A stretch of 64,000 bases of DNA, from NCBI RefSeq assembly GCF_003355005.1, contig NZ_CP029985.1, positions 558,001 through 622,000 of the forward strand, in the 5' to 3' direction. Made by a program: the position numbers and the translations under genes. Shown here one piece after another: positions 1 to 9,830 of the stretch. The DNA is from Sphingomonas sp. FARSPH. Its GTDB lineage: Bacteria > Pseudomonadota > Alphaproteobacteria > Sphingomonadales > Sphingomonadaceae. The notes beneath the pieces were generated by a model. The model saw nothing but the letters and a program-made list of their open reading frames with translations, was not told the DNA's origin and did not search any database. The first letter of the stretch is position 1; every line of letters starts with the position of its first letter.

Positions 1-291
1 GACGAGATCGATCGCGGCGTCGGCGGCGCGGTGGCGAGCGCGATCGGCGAACGCCTCGCGCGGCTCGCCGAACACACGCAATTGCTCGTCGTCACCCATT
101 CGCCGCAGGTCGCGGCGCGCGGCGCCGAGCATCTGCTCATCGCCAAGAGCCACGATGGCACCGTCACCCGCACCGGCGTGCGCGTGCTCGGCGAGGCCGA
201 ACGCCGCGAGGAGATCGCGCGCATGTTGTCCGGCGCGACGGTGACCGACGAGGCGCGCGCCCAGGCCGAACGGTTGCTGGAAACCGCCTGA
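1..291 (+). CDS. recN: DNA repair ATPase RecN, C-terminal end (partial)
   Basis: The frame is open from the first base and gives the last 96 residues of a RecN/SMC-like ATPase, which acts in recombinational repair of double-strand breaks. The first visible residues are the Walker B stretch DEIDRGVGG, followed by the switch motif VVTHSPQVAA and the usual basic-acidic C-terminus. The 5' part lies outside the window. The gene lies two genes upstream of ligA on the same strand, a neighbourhood common in alphaproteobacteria, but here an SDR gene on the opposite strand and a small membrane ORF sit between them. Identification is secure because Walker B and the His switch are intact. Confidence 0.93.
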   Translation, partial: DEIDRGVGGAVASAIGERLARLAEHTQLLVVTHSPQVAARGAEHLLIAKSHDGTVTRTGVRVLGEAERREEIARMLSGATVTDEARAQAERLLETA

Positions 292-342
292 ACCATTTTC
301 CTACATCGGTTCGTTATGCTATGACGGGCGAACCGGATTGGT

Positions 343-421
343 TCTTTCTCAGCATTGATCGTATCGTGCGCATACCCGCAAGGACATTGCGCGAGTTGGT
401 GTCAATTTTGTCAAGACTCGC
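343..421. repeat. 79-base intergenic element, copy A
   Basis: An ungapped hand alignment with 42259-42337 matches 53 of 79 positions, concentrated in blocks: TCTTTCTCA at the left end, ATTGCGCG near the middle, and a nearly perfect 24-base right end at 398-421 containing the direct repeat TGTCAA-TTT-TGTCAA followed by GACTCGC. In this copy the right end is bracketed by GCGAGT and ACTCGC, a possible hairpin. It lies between recN and the SDR gene. Function unknown: it could be a small RNA, a regulator site or a remnant repeat. Confidence 0.55.
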
Positions 422-487
422 CGATTTGCGAAGATAATCCAGTCACTTGACCCAATGCCATGCCCAAGCCCCGGGCACGACATGGCT

Positions 488-582
488 CCCCTCCCGCTCG
501 CGGGAGGGGCCGGGGGTGGGCCCAAACCTCGTAGAGACACAGCTTGCGGCCACCCGTAATCCCTCCCGCAAGCGAAAAGGGG
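488..582. repeat. REP-like paired palindrome between recN and the SDR gene
   Basis: The left palindrome at 488-509 has arms CCCCTCCCG and CGGGAGGGG around CTCG. A decayed second palindrome at 561-582 begins CCCTCCCGCAAGCG. The layout matches the pairs near 25.95, 47.74 and 48.90 kb. The 300-base gap 292-591 otherwise holds only the 79-base element at 343-421. Confidence 0.75.
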
Positions 583-591
583 AACGTCCGC

Positions 592-1569
<978 letters not shown>

Positions 1570-1691
1570 GCGGCTATCTCCCGGAAATATCGAAAGGAAC
1601 AGCGCGCCGCGCCGCGCATGGTTCATCGCGGGTCAGGATTATTCGGCGCGCCGCCCTTGCGCGCCGCAGCGGGGAGCGCGACGACGAGGGC

Positions 1692-1991
1692 ATGGCCGGC
1701 CGGGACCTCGAATCGCGTATCGCGCTGGCGATGCTGCCGCTGGGCGTCGTGCTCGCGCTCGCTTCGGCGATCGGCTTCATCGCGGTGGCCGTGCTGGCGG
1801 TCGACATGCTCTTTCACCCGCGCGACGATGCGCGCTGGTGGCTCGGCTGGTGCCTCGTCGCCGCGGTTGGCGCGGCGTGGAACACGCGCCGGGCGCTGGA
1901 GGTGATGGCGACGTTCGACTGGCGCGTCGCGCTGCCCGTCGTCGCGCTCTCCGCCGCGATCCTCGCCGCCTATCCCGGCTGGTGGCTGTAG
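1692..1991 (+). CDS. Small membrane protein, unknown function
   Basis: Encodes 99 residues with three likely membrane segments (about residues 13-37, 50-63 and 79-95) separated by short charged loops containing HPRDDARWW and NTRR. It starts 122 bases from the start of the divergent SDR gene and ends 42 bases before ligA on the same strand, so it could be co-transcribed with ligA. A GGGGAG lies about 14 bases before the ATG, a rather long spacing. No family is recognised; codon use and GC content match the neighbours, which supports a real gene. Confidence 0.6.
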   Translation: MAGRDLESRIALAMLPLGVVLALASAIGFIAVAVLAVDMLFHPRDDARWWLGWCLVAAVGAAWNTRRALEVMATFDWRVALPVVALSAAILAAYPGWWL

Positions 1992-2033
1992 CCGCTTGCC
2001 GGACCGGACCGCCCTATCCTAGGCCGCCTGCCC

Positions 2034-4181
2034 ATGACCGACGCGAAATCCGCCGACCTGCCCGCCACCGACCAGGAAGCCGCCGCCCAGCTGGAGTCGC
2101 TCGCCGCCGAGATCGCGCACCACAATCGCCGCTATCACGCGGAGGATGCGCCCGAGATCAGCGACGCGGCCTATGACGCGCTCGTCCGTCGCAATGCCGC
2201 GATCGAGGCCGCCTTCCCGCACCTGATCCGTGCCGATTCGCCCGGCCGGCTCGTCGGCGCCGCGCCATCGGGACACCTCGCCAAGGTCGCGCACGCGCGG
2301 CCGATGATGAGCCTCGACAACGCCTTCTCCGATGAGGAGGTCGCCGAATTCGTCGCCCGCGTGCGCCGCTTCCTGCGCCTCGCCGACGACGAGGCCGTCG
2401 CGCTGACCGCGGAGACGAAGATCGACGGCCTGTCCTGCTCGCTGCGCTACGAGGGGCGGCGGCTGGTGCAGGCGCTGACCCGCGGCGACGGCGCGGTCGG
2501 CGAGGACGTGACGGAGAATGTCCGCACGATTGCCGACATCCCCGCAACGCTTCCCGCCGACGCCCCCGACGTGTTCGAGATCCGCGGCGAGGTCTATATG
2601 GCCAAGGCCGACTTCGCCGCGCTCAACCGCCGCCTTTCGGAAGAAGCCGCAGCGACGGGCAGGGAGGCGCGCCAGTTCGCCAACCCGCGCAACGCCGCCG
2701 CCGGCTCGCTGCGCCAGAAGGACGCCGCCGTCACCGCCAGCCGGCCGCTCAAGTTCTTCGCGCACGGCTGGGGCGAGGTATCCGCGCTCCCCGCCGACAC
2801 GCAGAGCAGCGTCGTCGCCGCGATCCGCCGCTGGGGCCTGCCGATCGCCGACGGCTTCACCTGCGCTGTGACGGTCGAGGACGCGCTCGCCGCCTATCGC
2901 GCGATCGAGGCGCAGCGCGCCGACCTGCCCTTCGACATCGACGGCGTCGTCTATAAGGTCGACCGGCTCGACTGGCAGCAGCGCCTCGGCCAGGTCGCGC
3001 GCGCGCCGCGCTGGGCGATCGCGCACAAATTCCCTGCCGAACGCGCGCAGACGACGCTTAATGCGATCGACATCCAGGTCGGCCGCACCGGCAAGCTCAC
3101 CCCCGTCGCACGGCTGGAGCCCGTCACCGTCGGCGGCGTCGTCGTCACCAACGCGACGCTGCACAATGCCGACGAGATCGGCCGGCTGGGCGTCCACCCC
3201 GGCGACCGCGTCGTGTTGCAGCGTGCGGGCGACGTCATCCCGCAGATCGTCGACAATCTGTCGCGCGACGACACGCGCCAACCCTGGCCCTTCCCCACCC
3301 ATTGCCCCGAATGCGGATCGGCGGCGGAACGCGCACCCGGCGAGGTCGACTTCCGCTGTTCGGGCGGCCTCATCTGTCCCGCGCAACGCGTCGAGCGGCT
3401 GCGCCATTTCGTCTCGCGCCACGCGCTCGATATCGAGGGGCTGGGCATCACCAATATCGAAAGCTTCTTCCGCGATTCGCTGATCCAGACGCCCGCCGAC
3501 ATCTTCCGCCTGACCGAGGAGACATTGCTCGCGCGCGAGCGCTGGGCGGCGGTGTCGGCGCGCAACCTGATCGCCGCGATCGACGCGAAGCGCGCGCCGC
3601 CGCTCGACCGTTTCCTGTTCGCGCTCGGCATCCGCCACGTCGGCGAGGTGACGGCGCGCGACCTTGCCCGCCGCTGGACGAGCTGGGCGGCGCTCATGGA
3701 GATGATCGACCGCGCGATCGCGCTGCGCGACGCGACGCCGCCCGCGATCGGCGAGGGCGAGGACAAGCATCTCGCGCGCGTCGCGAAAGCGCTGGCCGGC
3801 GTCGTCGACACGAAGCAGGTCGGGCCGGAGGTCGCGCTCGCGCTCGTCGACTTCTTCGCCGAACCGCACAATCGCGACGCGGTCGGCGATCTGCTGCGCG
3901 AGGTCACGCCCGCCGATGTCGTCTGGCAGACGCGCGAATCGCCGGTCAGCGGCAAGACGATCGTGTTCACCGGCAAGCTCGAAACGCTCAGCCGCGACGA
4001 GGCGAAGGCACAGGCCGAGGCGCTCGGCGCGCGCGTCGCGGGCTCGGTGTCGGCGAAGACCGACCTCGTCGTCGCGGGCGCGGATGCGGGCTCGAAGCTG
4101 AAGAAGGCGGCCGACCTGGGCGTGACGGTGATGAGTGAGGCGGAGTGGAACGCAATGGTGCTGGAGAGCGACGGCTCCTAA
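2034..4181 (+). CDS. ligA: NAD-dependent DNA ligase LigA
   Basis: The replicative DNA ligase, which seals nicks using NAD+. The 715 residues are close to the usual alphaproteobacterial length. The adenylation lysine is K129 in TKIDGLSCSL, preceded by the Ia-domain tyrosine region HHNRRYH. The OB fold follows around 330-400 (QVGRTGKLTPVARLEPV), then a four-cysteine zinc finger starting at CPECG near 424, helix-hairpin-helix repeats around 470-590 (ALGIRHVGEVTARDLA) and a C-terminal BRCT domain from about 636 (SGKTIVFTGKL). All catalytic features are intact. Confidence 0.98.
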   Translation: MTDAKSADLPATDQEAAAQLESLAAEIAHHNRRYHAEDAPEISDAAYDALVRRNAAIEAAFPHLIRADSPGRLVGAAPSGHLAKVAHARPMMSLDNAFSDEEVAEFVARVRRFLRLADDEAVALTAETKIDGLSCSLRYEGRRLVQALTRGDGAVGEDVTENVRTIADIPATLPADAPDVFEIRGEVYMAKADFAALNRRLSEEAAATGREARQFANPRNAAAGSLRQKDAAVTASRPLKFFAHGWGEVSALPADTQSSVVAAIRRWGLPIADGFTCAVTVEDALAAYRAIEAQRADLPFDIDGVVYKVDRLDWQQRLGQVARAPRWAIAHKFPAERAQTTLNAIDIQVGRTGKLTPVARLEPVTVGGVVVTNATLHNADEIGRLGVHPGDRVVLQRAGDVIPQIVDNLSRDDTRQPWPFPTHCPECGSAAERAPGEVDFRCSGGLICPAQRVERLRHFVSRHALDIEGLGITNIESFFRDSLIQTPADIFRLTEETLLARERWAAVSARNLIAAIDAKRAPPLDRFLFALGIRHVGEVTARDLARRWTSWAALMEMIDRAIALRDATPPAIGEGEDKHLARVAKALAGVVDTKQVGPEVALALVDFFAEPHNRDAVGDLLREVTPADVVWQTRESPVSGKTIVFTGKLETLSRDEAKAQAEALGARVAGSVSAKTDLVVAGADAGSKLKKAADLGVTVMSEAEWNAMVLESDGS

Positions 4182-4229
4182 GCCTGCGCGTACGCTTTGC
4201 GGCCGATGCGACCCCATTGGTTAGCGAAG

Positions 4230-4250
4230 CGTTGCGTTTTTGCAACGCAA
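4230..4250. promoter_or_regulatory. Inverted repeat upstream of the TonB-dependent receptor
   Basis: CGTTGC and GCAACG flank a T-rich centre, and a wider reading gives TTGCGT and ACGCAA arms. It lies about 140 bases before the receptor start in an intergenic stretch of 207 bases, so it may be an operator. The alternative is a simple hairpin downstream of ligA. No regulator is identified. Confidence 0.3.
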
Positions 4251-4388
4251 AACGACCAACATGACGGGATCGACACGCGCGACTCGCCATTGTCACAGAA
4301 CAGAAATATCCCCGGCGCAAGGGCGCGAGCGACGGCAAACATGCTGGCCGCGATTCCGAGCACAAAGCTCAAAAGGGGACATTCTTCG

Positions 4389-7300
4389 ATGCGAAACAAC
4401 CTTTTCCTGGGTGTGGCTGCGGTCGCGCTCATCGCACCGGCGGCCGCGTCCGCGCAGGAGACGACGTCGGTCGTCCGCGGCACCGTGACCGTCGCCGGCG
4501 CGCCGGTCGCCGGCGCGACGGTGGTGACCACGAACACCGCCACCGGCGCACGCACCGAAACGACGACGGCAACGGACGGCAGCTTCAGCCAGGCGGGCCT
4601 CGCCCCCGGCGGCCCCTACAGCGTCGAGATCACCAGCCCGCAGGGTTCGACCACGGTCACCGACATCAACCTGGTGGCGCAGCAGGCGTTCGATCTGCCG
4701 GTCGAACTGGCCGCGGCCGGTGGCGATCAGGGCGGCGACATCGTCGTGCGCGCCTCGTCGATTGCGGGCGCCGGCAATATCTCGGGCGGGCTGCGTACCG
4801 TTCTGACCGCCACCGACATTCGCAAGGTCGCTTCGGTCAACCGTGACGTCCGTGACCTTGAGCGCCGCGATCCGCTCGCCACGCTCGACCTGTCGAACAG
4901 CCGCGCGGTCAGCTTCGCCGGCGTCAATCCGCGCTTCAACCGCTTCACCATCAACGGCGTGCAGATTGGTGACAACTTTGGCCTGAACTCCGATGCCAAT
5001 CCGACCGGCCGCGGCCCCGTGCCGTTTGACGGCATCAGCCAGTTTTCGGTCTCGATTGCGCCGGCCGACATCCGCCAAGGCAATTTCCAGGGCGGCGCGA
5101 TCGACACAGTGCTCAAGTCGGGCACCAACGAGTTCCACGGCACTGGCTTTTATTCGGAAAGCCGCGATACGATGCAGGGCGACCGCATCGGGTCAAACCT
5201 GTTCGTCAAGCCAAAGTACAACTCAAAGACCTACGGCGTCGAACTCGACGGTCCGCTGATCGCCGACAAATTGTTCTTCATGGTCGCCGCGGAGCGCAAC
5301 ACCGATCCGCGTGCGCTCGCTGTTTCGAGCATCGGCCAGGTCCCCGGTCTGACCGCCGCGCAGGTGGCGCAGGTGCAGAGCATTGCGCAGAACGTCTACA
5401 ACTACAACGCCGGTGGCGTCGTCTCGCTCAACCAGCAGAAGGACGAGAAGATCGTCGGTCGGATCGACTGGAACATTACGACCGGCCAGCGACTGTCGCT
5501 GTCGTATATCAATGCGTACGAATCCAGCACCAACGCGCCGAACAACAGCATCTCGAATACCAGCCCGTCGCTTGGGCTCGCGTCGAACGACTACCAGCGT
5601 AGCGTCCTTCTGCGCGCCGGTATCGCGCAGCTAAACTCCGACTGGACGGACCAGTTCTCGACAGAAGCGCGCTTCCTCTACAAGTCCAACCTCGTCACGC
5701 AGGCGCCGCTCAACGGTCTCGGCTTCGCCCAGTTCCGCGTCTGCACCGACCCTACCAGCGTCAATGCCACTGTCGGCGGCGTTGCCAACAGCATCACGAA
5801 CTGCGGCAACAATCCAGTCGTTGTATTCGGCCCAGACAACAGCCGCCAATCGAACGAGTTGTTCTTTGATACGTGGGGCGGCTCGATCCAGGCGCGCTAC
5901 AATACTGCTGGTCATGACGTGAAGATCCTGGCGGAATACAACCGCAACCGGACCACCAACTTCTTCCTGCAGAATTCGGCGGGCAATTATTATTTCGACT
6001 CCCTCGCCGACTTCCAGAACCGCAACGCCGCCAGCCTGTCCTACGCCAACGCCGTGTCGCTGAACACGCGCGATGTCACGTCCAACTTCAAGTATGACCA
6101 GTGGACGTTCGGTATCCAGGACACGTGGTCGATCACCGACACCCTCGATTTCACCTATGGCGTGCGGTACGACCTGTATGGCATGCGCTCGGCCGTCGCT
6201 GCGAATAATGCTTATTTCTCGCGCTTCGGCTTCTACAACACGCAGACCTACAAGGGCCTCGACAACTTCCAGCCGCGCCTGAGCTTCAACTGGAAGCCTG
6301 ACACGCATCTGCGCGTCCGCGGCACGGCAGCGGTCTTTGGCGGCGGTTCGCCTGATATCTATCTGTCAAACAGCTATTCGAACACCGGCGTGCTCTCGAA
6401 CGGCTTCACGATCAACCGTTCGCTCGCCCTCCCGACGGCGGCCAACGGCGGCTTCACCACGCTGGGCTGCGCCGCGCCGTTCAACACCGCGACGGGCAAT
6501 CCGTCGGGCACCTCGGTCTGCACCACCGCGCTCAACGGCGTGACCGGCACAAGCATTCCGGGCGTCGTCAACACCTATCTGTCGACCAACACCGGGTCGC
6601 TGCTCACCGCCTCGACCTCGTCCTTGTCGCAGAACTTCCGCCCGCCGTCGGTGATGAAGCTCAACCTGTCGGCCGACTACACCCTGGCCGGCTTCACCTT
6701 CGGCCTCGATTATCTGCACACCAAGACGATCCAGGGCGTCAGCTTCACCGACCTGCGCTCGCGCGTCGTTGGCGTGCTGCCCGATGGGCGTCCGCGCTAC
6801 ACGTTCGTGACCACACCTGGTGCCGGTACGCAGACGGCGGACAACAACGCCGACTACCTGCTGTACAACGACAGCCGCGGTGTTTCGAACATCCTCGTGG
6901 CGCGCTTCGACAAGCAGTTCGACTGGGGCCTGTCGTTCGGCGGCAGCTACGCCCGCCAGTGGGTTAAGGACGTCAGCCCGGCGACCTCGTCGACCCCGGG
7001 TTCGCTCTATTCGAACGCGGCGAAGGCCGATCCGAACTTCCCGGCCTATGGCACGTCGAACGACGAGACGACCTGGGCGTTCAAGTACAACCTCGGCTTC
7101 GACCACGCCTTCTTCGGCGACTACAAGACCACGTTCCAGCTGTTCGGCGAAACCCGCGCGGGCCGTCGCTATAGCTACACGATGATCGACACGGCGCCTC
7201 CGGGCGTCAGCAATTGTAACCGCACCTGCACCTTCGGCACGACTGGCAACAACAACGCCTTCCTGCTGTACGTGCCGACCGGTGCGGCCGACAGCCGCGT

Positions 7301-7772
7301 CGTCTATGATAGCGTTGCGACGCAGACCGCGCTCGAAGGCCTGATCACCGGTTCCGTGCTGAAGGACTATCGCGGCAAGGTCGCGCCGAAGAACATCGCC
7401 CGCAGCCGTGCGTTCACGCGCATCGATCTGCACGTCGAACAGGAACTGCCGACCTTCATCGGCAAGTCGCGCCTGTCGATCTTCGGCGACATCGAGAACC
7501 TGCCGAACCTGATCAACCACAATTGGGGCGGCCTGCGCCAGCTCGGCTTCCCCTACACGGCCTCGGTGATCCGCGTGCAGTGCCTCCAGGCGGCAGCGGC
7601 GGCGACCAACGGCGTCGAGAATGCCGCGGCTGCCAATGCGGCCTACTCGACCTCGGCGGCGACGCAGTGCGCACAGTATCGGTACAGCTCGTACCAGGCA
7701 CCGCAGGATCAGGTGGTGAACACCGCCAACTCGCTCTACCTGATCCGCGTCGGCGCGCGCTTCTCGTTCTAA
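4389..7772 (+). CDS. TonB-dependent outer-membrane receptor with N-terminal carboxypeptidase-like domain
   Basis: An outer-membrane transporter of 1127 residues. The ATG at 4389 follows AAGGGGA and begins a classic signal peptide cleaved after ASA near residue 22; the open frame extends further upstream but without a ribosome site. Residues of about 25-105 form a carboxypeptidase-regulatory-like beta-sandwich (VRGTVTVAGAPVAGATV), followed by a plug near 150-270 and a long barrel ending in an aromatic C-terminus, VGARFSF. This Oar-like architecture is expanded in Sphingomonadales. The substrate cannot be read from sequence. A strong terminator follows, then a LytS/LytTR pair on the same strand that may or may not sense the same cue. 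Confidence 0.92.
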   Translation: MRNNLFLGVAAVALIAPAAASAQETTSVVRGTVTVAGAPVAGATVVTTNTATGARTETTTATDGSFSQAGLAPGGPYSVEITSPQGSTTVTDINLVAQQAFDLPVELAAAGGDQGGDIVVRASSIAGAGNISGGLRTVLTATDIRKVASVNRDVRDLERRDPLATLDLSNSRAVSFAGVNPRFNRFTINGVQIGDNFGLNSDANPTGRGPVPFDGISQFSVSIAPADIRQGNFQGGAIDTVLKSGTNEFHGTGFYSESRDTMQGDRIGSNLFVKPKYNSKTYGVELDGPLIADKLFFMVAAERNTDPRALAVSSIGQVPGLTAAQVAQVQSIAQNVYNYNAGGVVSLNQQKDEKIVGRIDWNITTGQRLSLSYINAYESSTNAPNNSISNTSPSLGLASNDYQRSVLLRAGIAQLNSDWTDQFSTEARFLYKSNLVTQAPLNGLGFAQFRVCTDPTSVNATVGGVANSITNCGNNPVVVFGPDNSRQSNELFFDTWGGSIQARYNTAGHDVKILAEYNRNRTTNFFLQNSAGNYYFDSLADFQNRNAASLSYANAVSLNTRDVTSNFKYDQWTFGIQDTWSITDTLDFTYGVRYDLYGMRSAVAANNAYFSRFGFYNTQTYKGLDNFQPRLSFNWKPDTHLRVRGTAAVFGGGSPDIYLSNSYSNTGVLSNGFTINRSLALPTAANGGFTTLGCAAPFNTATGNPSGTSVCTTALNGVTGTSIPGVVNTYLSTNTGSLLTASTSSLSQNFRPPSVMKLNLSADYTLAGFTFGLDYLHTKTIQGVSFTDLRSRVVGVLPDGRPRYTFVTTPGAGTQTADNNADYLLYNDSRGVSNILVARFDKQFDWGLSFGGSYARQWVKDVSPATSSTPGSLYSNAAKADPNFPAYGTSNDETTWAFKYNLGFDHAFFGDYKTTFQLFGETRAGRRYSYTMIDTAPPGVSNCNRTCTFGTTGNNNAFLLYVPTGAADSRVVYDSVATQTALEGLITGSVLKDYRGKVAPKNIARSRAFTRIDLHVEQELPTFIGKSRLSIFGDIENLPNLINHNWGGLRQLGFPYTASVIRVQCLQAAAAATNGVENAAAANAAYSTSAATQCAQYRYSSYQAPQDQVVNTANSLYLIRVGARFSF

Positions 7773-7806
7773 GCATCGCCTGACGACCGATCCGGTCGAA
7801 AGCTCG

Positions 7807-7845
7807 GGGCCGCCGTTCCATCCGGAACGGCGGCCCTTCTGTTTT
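7807..7845 (+). terminator. Rho-independent terminator after the TonB receptor
   Basis: A 13-base perfect stem (GGGCCGCCGTTCC with its complement) around ATCC, followed by CTTCTGTTTT. It separates the receptor from the two-component genes. Confidence 0.9.
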
Positions 7846-7882
7846 GCGAACCGGCCCGCGCCGGTGTAGAGGGCTGCGCGAC

Positions 7883-8995
7883 ATGGCGACCCTTCCCGCC
7901 CCGCAGCGCCCCGCGCTCAACGTACGCCCCTTCTTCGAGGACAAGGCCCGCGCCTTCTGGACGCTGCAGGCGGCCGGGTGGACCGGCTATCTGCTGCTGC
8001 GCGGTGCCTCGACGCTGTCGAACCTGTCGGTGAAGGCGGTGATCCCTGTCATCGTCGAGGCGATCGTCGGCTATTGCATCACGCTGCTGCTCTCGACGCT
8101 CTACGGCTATTACCGCTCGCTGCCGCGATTGGGCGGTGTGCTGCTCACCGTGCTCACCCTGCTCGGCGCGGTCGTCTTCTACGCGCTGATCGTGTCGATC
8201 GCCTTTTCGCTGGTACGCGACGACCGTGCGGCGGTGACGATCGTCGGGCTGTTCGGCGCGATCTTTGTCGCGTTCATCGTGCTCACCGGTTGGTCGGCGC
8301 TGTATTTCGGCATCAATTTCTACCTGATCGTCGAACAGCAGATCGACGAGATGCACATATTGGAGAACCAGGCATCCTTGGCGCAGCTCGCGATGCTGCG
8401 CTACCAGCTCAATCCGCATTTCCTATTCAACACGCTCAATTCGATTTCGACGCTCGTCCTGCTCAAGCAGACGGAGCGTGCGAACGCGATGTTGAGCCGT
8501 TTGTCGTCCTTCCTGCGTTATACGCTCGCCAACGAGCCCACCGCCCATGTCACGGTCGCGCAGGAGGTCGAAACGTTGAAGCTGTACCTCGAGATCGAGA
8601 AGATGCGCTTCGAAGAGCGTCTGCGCCCGATCTTCGACATCGATCCGCGCGCCGAACGCGCGCGCCTGCCCTCGCTGCTGCTCCAGCCTTTGGTCGAAAA
8701 TGCGATCAAATATGCCGTCACACCGCAGGAGGAAGGTGCCGAAATCTGCGTGCGCGTGCGACTGGCCGGGGACCGGGTGCAGATCGGCGTATCCGACACC
8801 GGGCCGGGCTTGCACGAAACGCGCGTGATGCCCAGCCTTTCAACCGGCGTGGGTCTCACCAATATCAGGGAGAGGCTGGTGCAGGCCTATGGCCCGGACC
8901 ACCGCTTCGAGACGCGTACCACGCCGGCTGGCGGGTTCTCGGTGGATATCGAGATTCCCTTTCAGCTCGACGATGTCAGTAGAGAGGCCGCATGA
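7883..8995 (+). CDS. LytS/YehU-type sensor histidine kinase
   Basis: A membrane histidine kinase of 370 residues in the His_kinase (LytS/YpdA) family. The ATG at 7883 has GAGGG nine bases upstream. Four hydrophobic segments occupy about residues 28-155. The phospho-acceptor is H179 in LNPHFLFNTLNS, and the ATP-binding part carries LVENAIKYAV (N box) and GVGLTNIRERL (G box). Its stop overlaps the start of the LytTR regulator by four bases, so the two are translationally coupled and form one two-component system. It lacks an obvious extracellular domain, so the signal may be intramembrane. Confidence 0.93.
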   Translation: MATLPAPQRPALNVRPFFEDKARAFWTLQAAGWTGYLLLRGASTLSNLSVKAVIPVIVEAIVGYCITLLLSTLYGYYRSLPRLGGVLLTVLTLLGAVVFYALIVSIAFSLVRDDRAAVTIVGLFGAIFVAFIVLTGWSALYFGINFYLIVEQQIDEMHILENQASLAQLAMLRYQLNPHFLFNTLNSISTLVLLKQTERANAMLSRLSSFLRYTLANEPTAHVTVAQEVETLKLYLEIEKMRFEERLRPIFDIDPRAERARLPSLLLQPLVENAIKYAVTPQEEGAEICVRVRLAGDRVQIGVSDTGPGLHETRVMPSLSTGVGLTNIRERLVQAYGPDHRFETRTTPAGGFSVDIEIPFQLDDVSREAA

Positions 8996-9795
8996 CGATC
9001 AGAACGATCCTGGTGGACGACGAACCGCTCGCGATCCAGGGATTGGAGCTCCGGCTCCAAGCGCACGATGATGTCGAGATCATCGAGAAATGCTCCAACG
9101 GACGCGAGGCGATCCGGGCGATCAAGACGCACAAGCCCGACCTCGTCTTCCTCGATATCCAGATGCCCGGCTTCGACGGCTTTTCCGTCGTCCAGGGCCT
9201 GATGGAGGTTGAACCGCCACTGTTCGTGTTCGTGACCGCCTATTCCGACCACGCGCTGCGTGCGTTCGAGGCGCAGGCGGTCGATTACCTCATGAAACCT
9301 GTCGAGGAAGCCCGCCTCGCCGACACGCTCGACCGCGTCCGCCAGCGGCTTTCGGAAAAGCGCGGCGTCGAGGAGGTCGAGAAGCTGAAGGAAGTGCTGG
9401 CGGAGCACGCGCCCGAAGCCGCGGCGGACATCGCCGACGGCGGGAGTGACGGCGTCGCGGCGAACCGGTTCGAAAAGCTCATCAACATCAAGGATCGCGG
9501 CCAGATCTTCCGCGTCGACGTCGACACGATCGAGCGGATCGATGCGGCGGGCGATTACATGTGCATCTACACCGGCGACAACACGCTGATCCTGCGCGAG
9601 ACGATGAAGGATCTCGAAAAGCGGCTCGACCCGCGCCGGTTCCAGCGCGTTCACCGCTCGACGATCGTCAATCTCGACCTGGTCAAGCAGGTGAAGCCGC
9701 ATACCAACGGTGAATGCTTCCTGGTGCTCGATTCCGGCGCCAGTGTGAAGGTCAGCCGCAGCTATCGCGACGTCGTCGCGCGCTTCGTCCACTGA
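8992..9795 (+). CDS. LytTR-family response regulator
   Basis: A DNA-binding response regulator of 267 residues partnered with the preceding kinase (ATGA overlap). The receiver domain has DDEP at 9-12 and the phospho-acceptor D55 in LVFLDIQMPG; K at KPVEEA closes the active site. After a linker of about 40 residues comes the LytTR domain (about 165-265) with NIKDRGQIFRVDVDTIERI and FQRVHRSTIVNL. LytTR proteins bind direct repeats; no target repeat was recognised in the window. The TonB receptor upstream is a candidate target by proximity only. Confidence 0.93.
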   Translation: MTIRTILVDDEPLAIQGLELRLQAHDDVEIIEKCSNGREAIRAIKTHKPDLVFLDIQMPGFDGFSVVQGLMEVEPPLFVFVTAYSDHALRAFEAQAVDYLMKPVEEARLADTLDRVRQRLSEKRGVEEVEKLKEVLAEHAPEAAADIADGGSDGVAANRFEKLINIKDRGQIFRVDVDTIERIDAAGDYMCIYTGDNTLILRETMKDLEKRLDPRRFQRVHRSTIVNLDLVKQVKPHTNGECFLVLDSGASVKVSRSYRDVVARFVH

Positions 9796-9803
9796 TTGCG
9801 CGA

Positions 9804-9823
9804 GCGGGGCGGACTCGCCCCGC
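9804..9823. terminator. Hairpin between convergent regulator genes
   Basis: Stem GCGGGGCG/CGCCCCGC around GACT, between the stop codons of the LytTR regulator and the minus-strand receiver gene. No T tract on the plus side. Confidence 0.6.
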
Positions 9824-9830
9824 CGCCTCC

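Noticed and set aside
2019..4217. Long open frame (732 codons) opposite ligA
   Set aside because: It is antisense to a complete and clearly recognised ligA and has no ribosome site or family features; long antisense frames are expected at this GC content.
4197..4388. Extended N-terminus of the TonB receptor
   Set aside because: No ribosome site, and it would bury the signal peptide.
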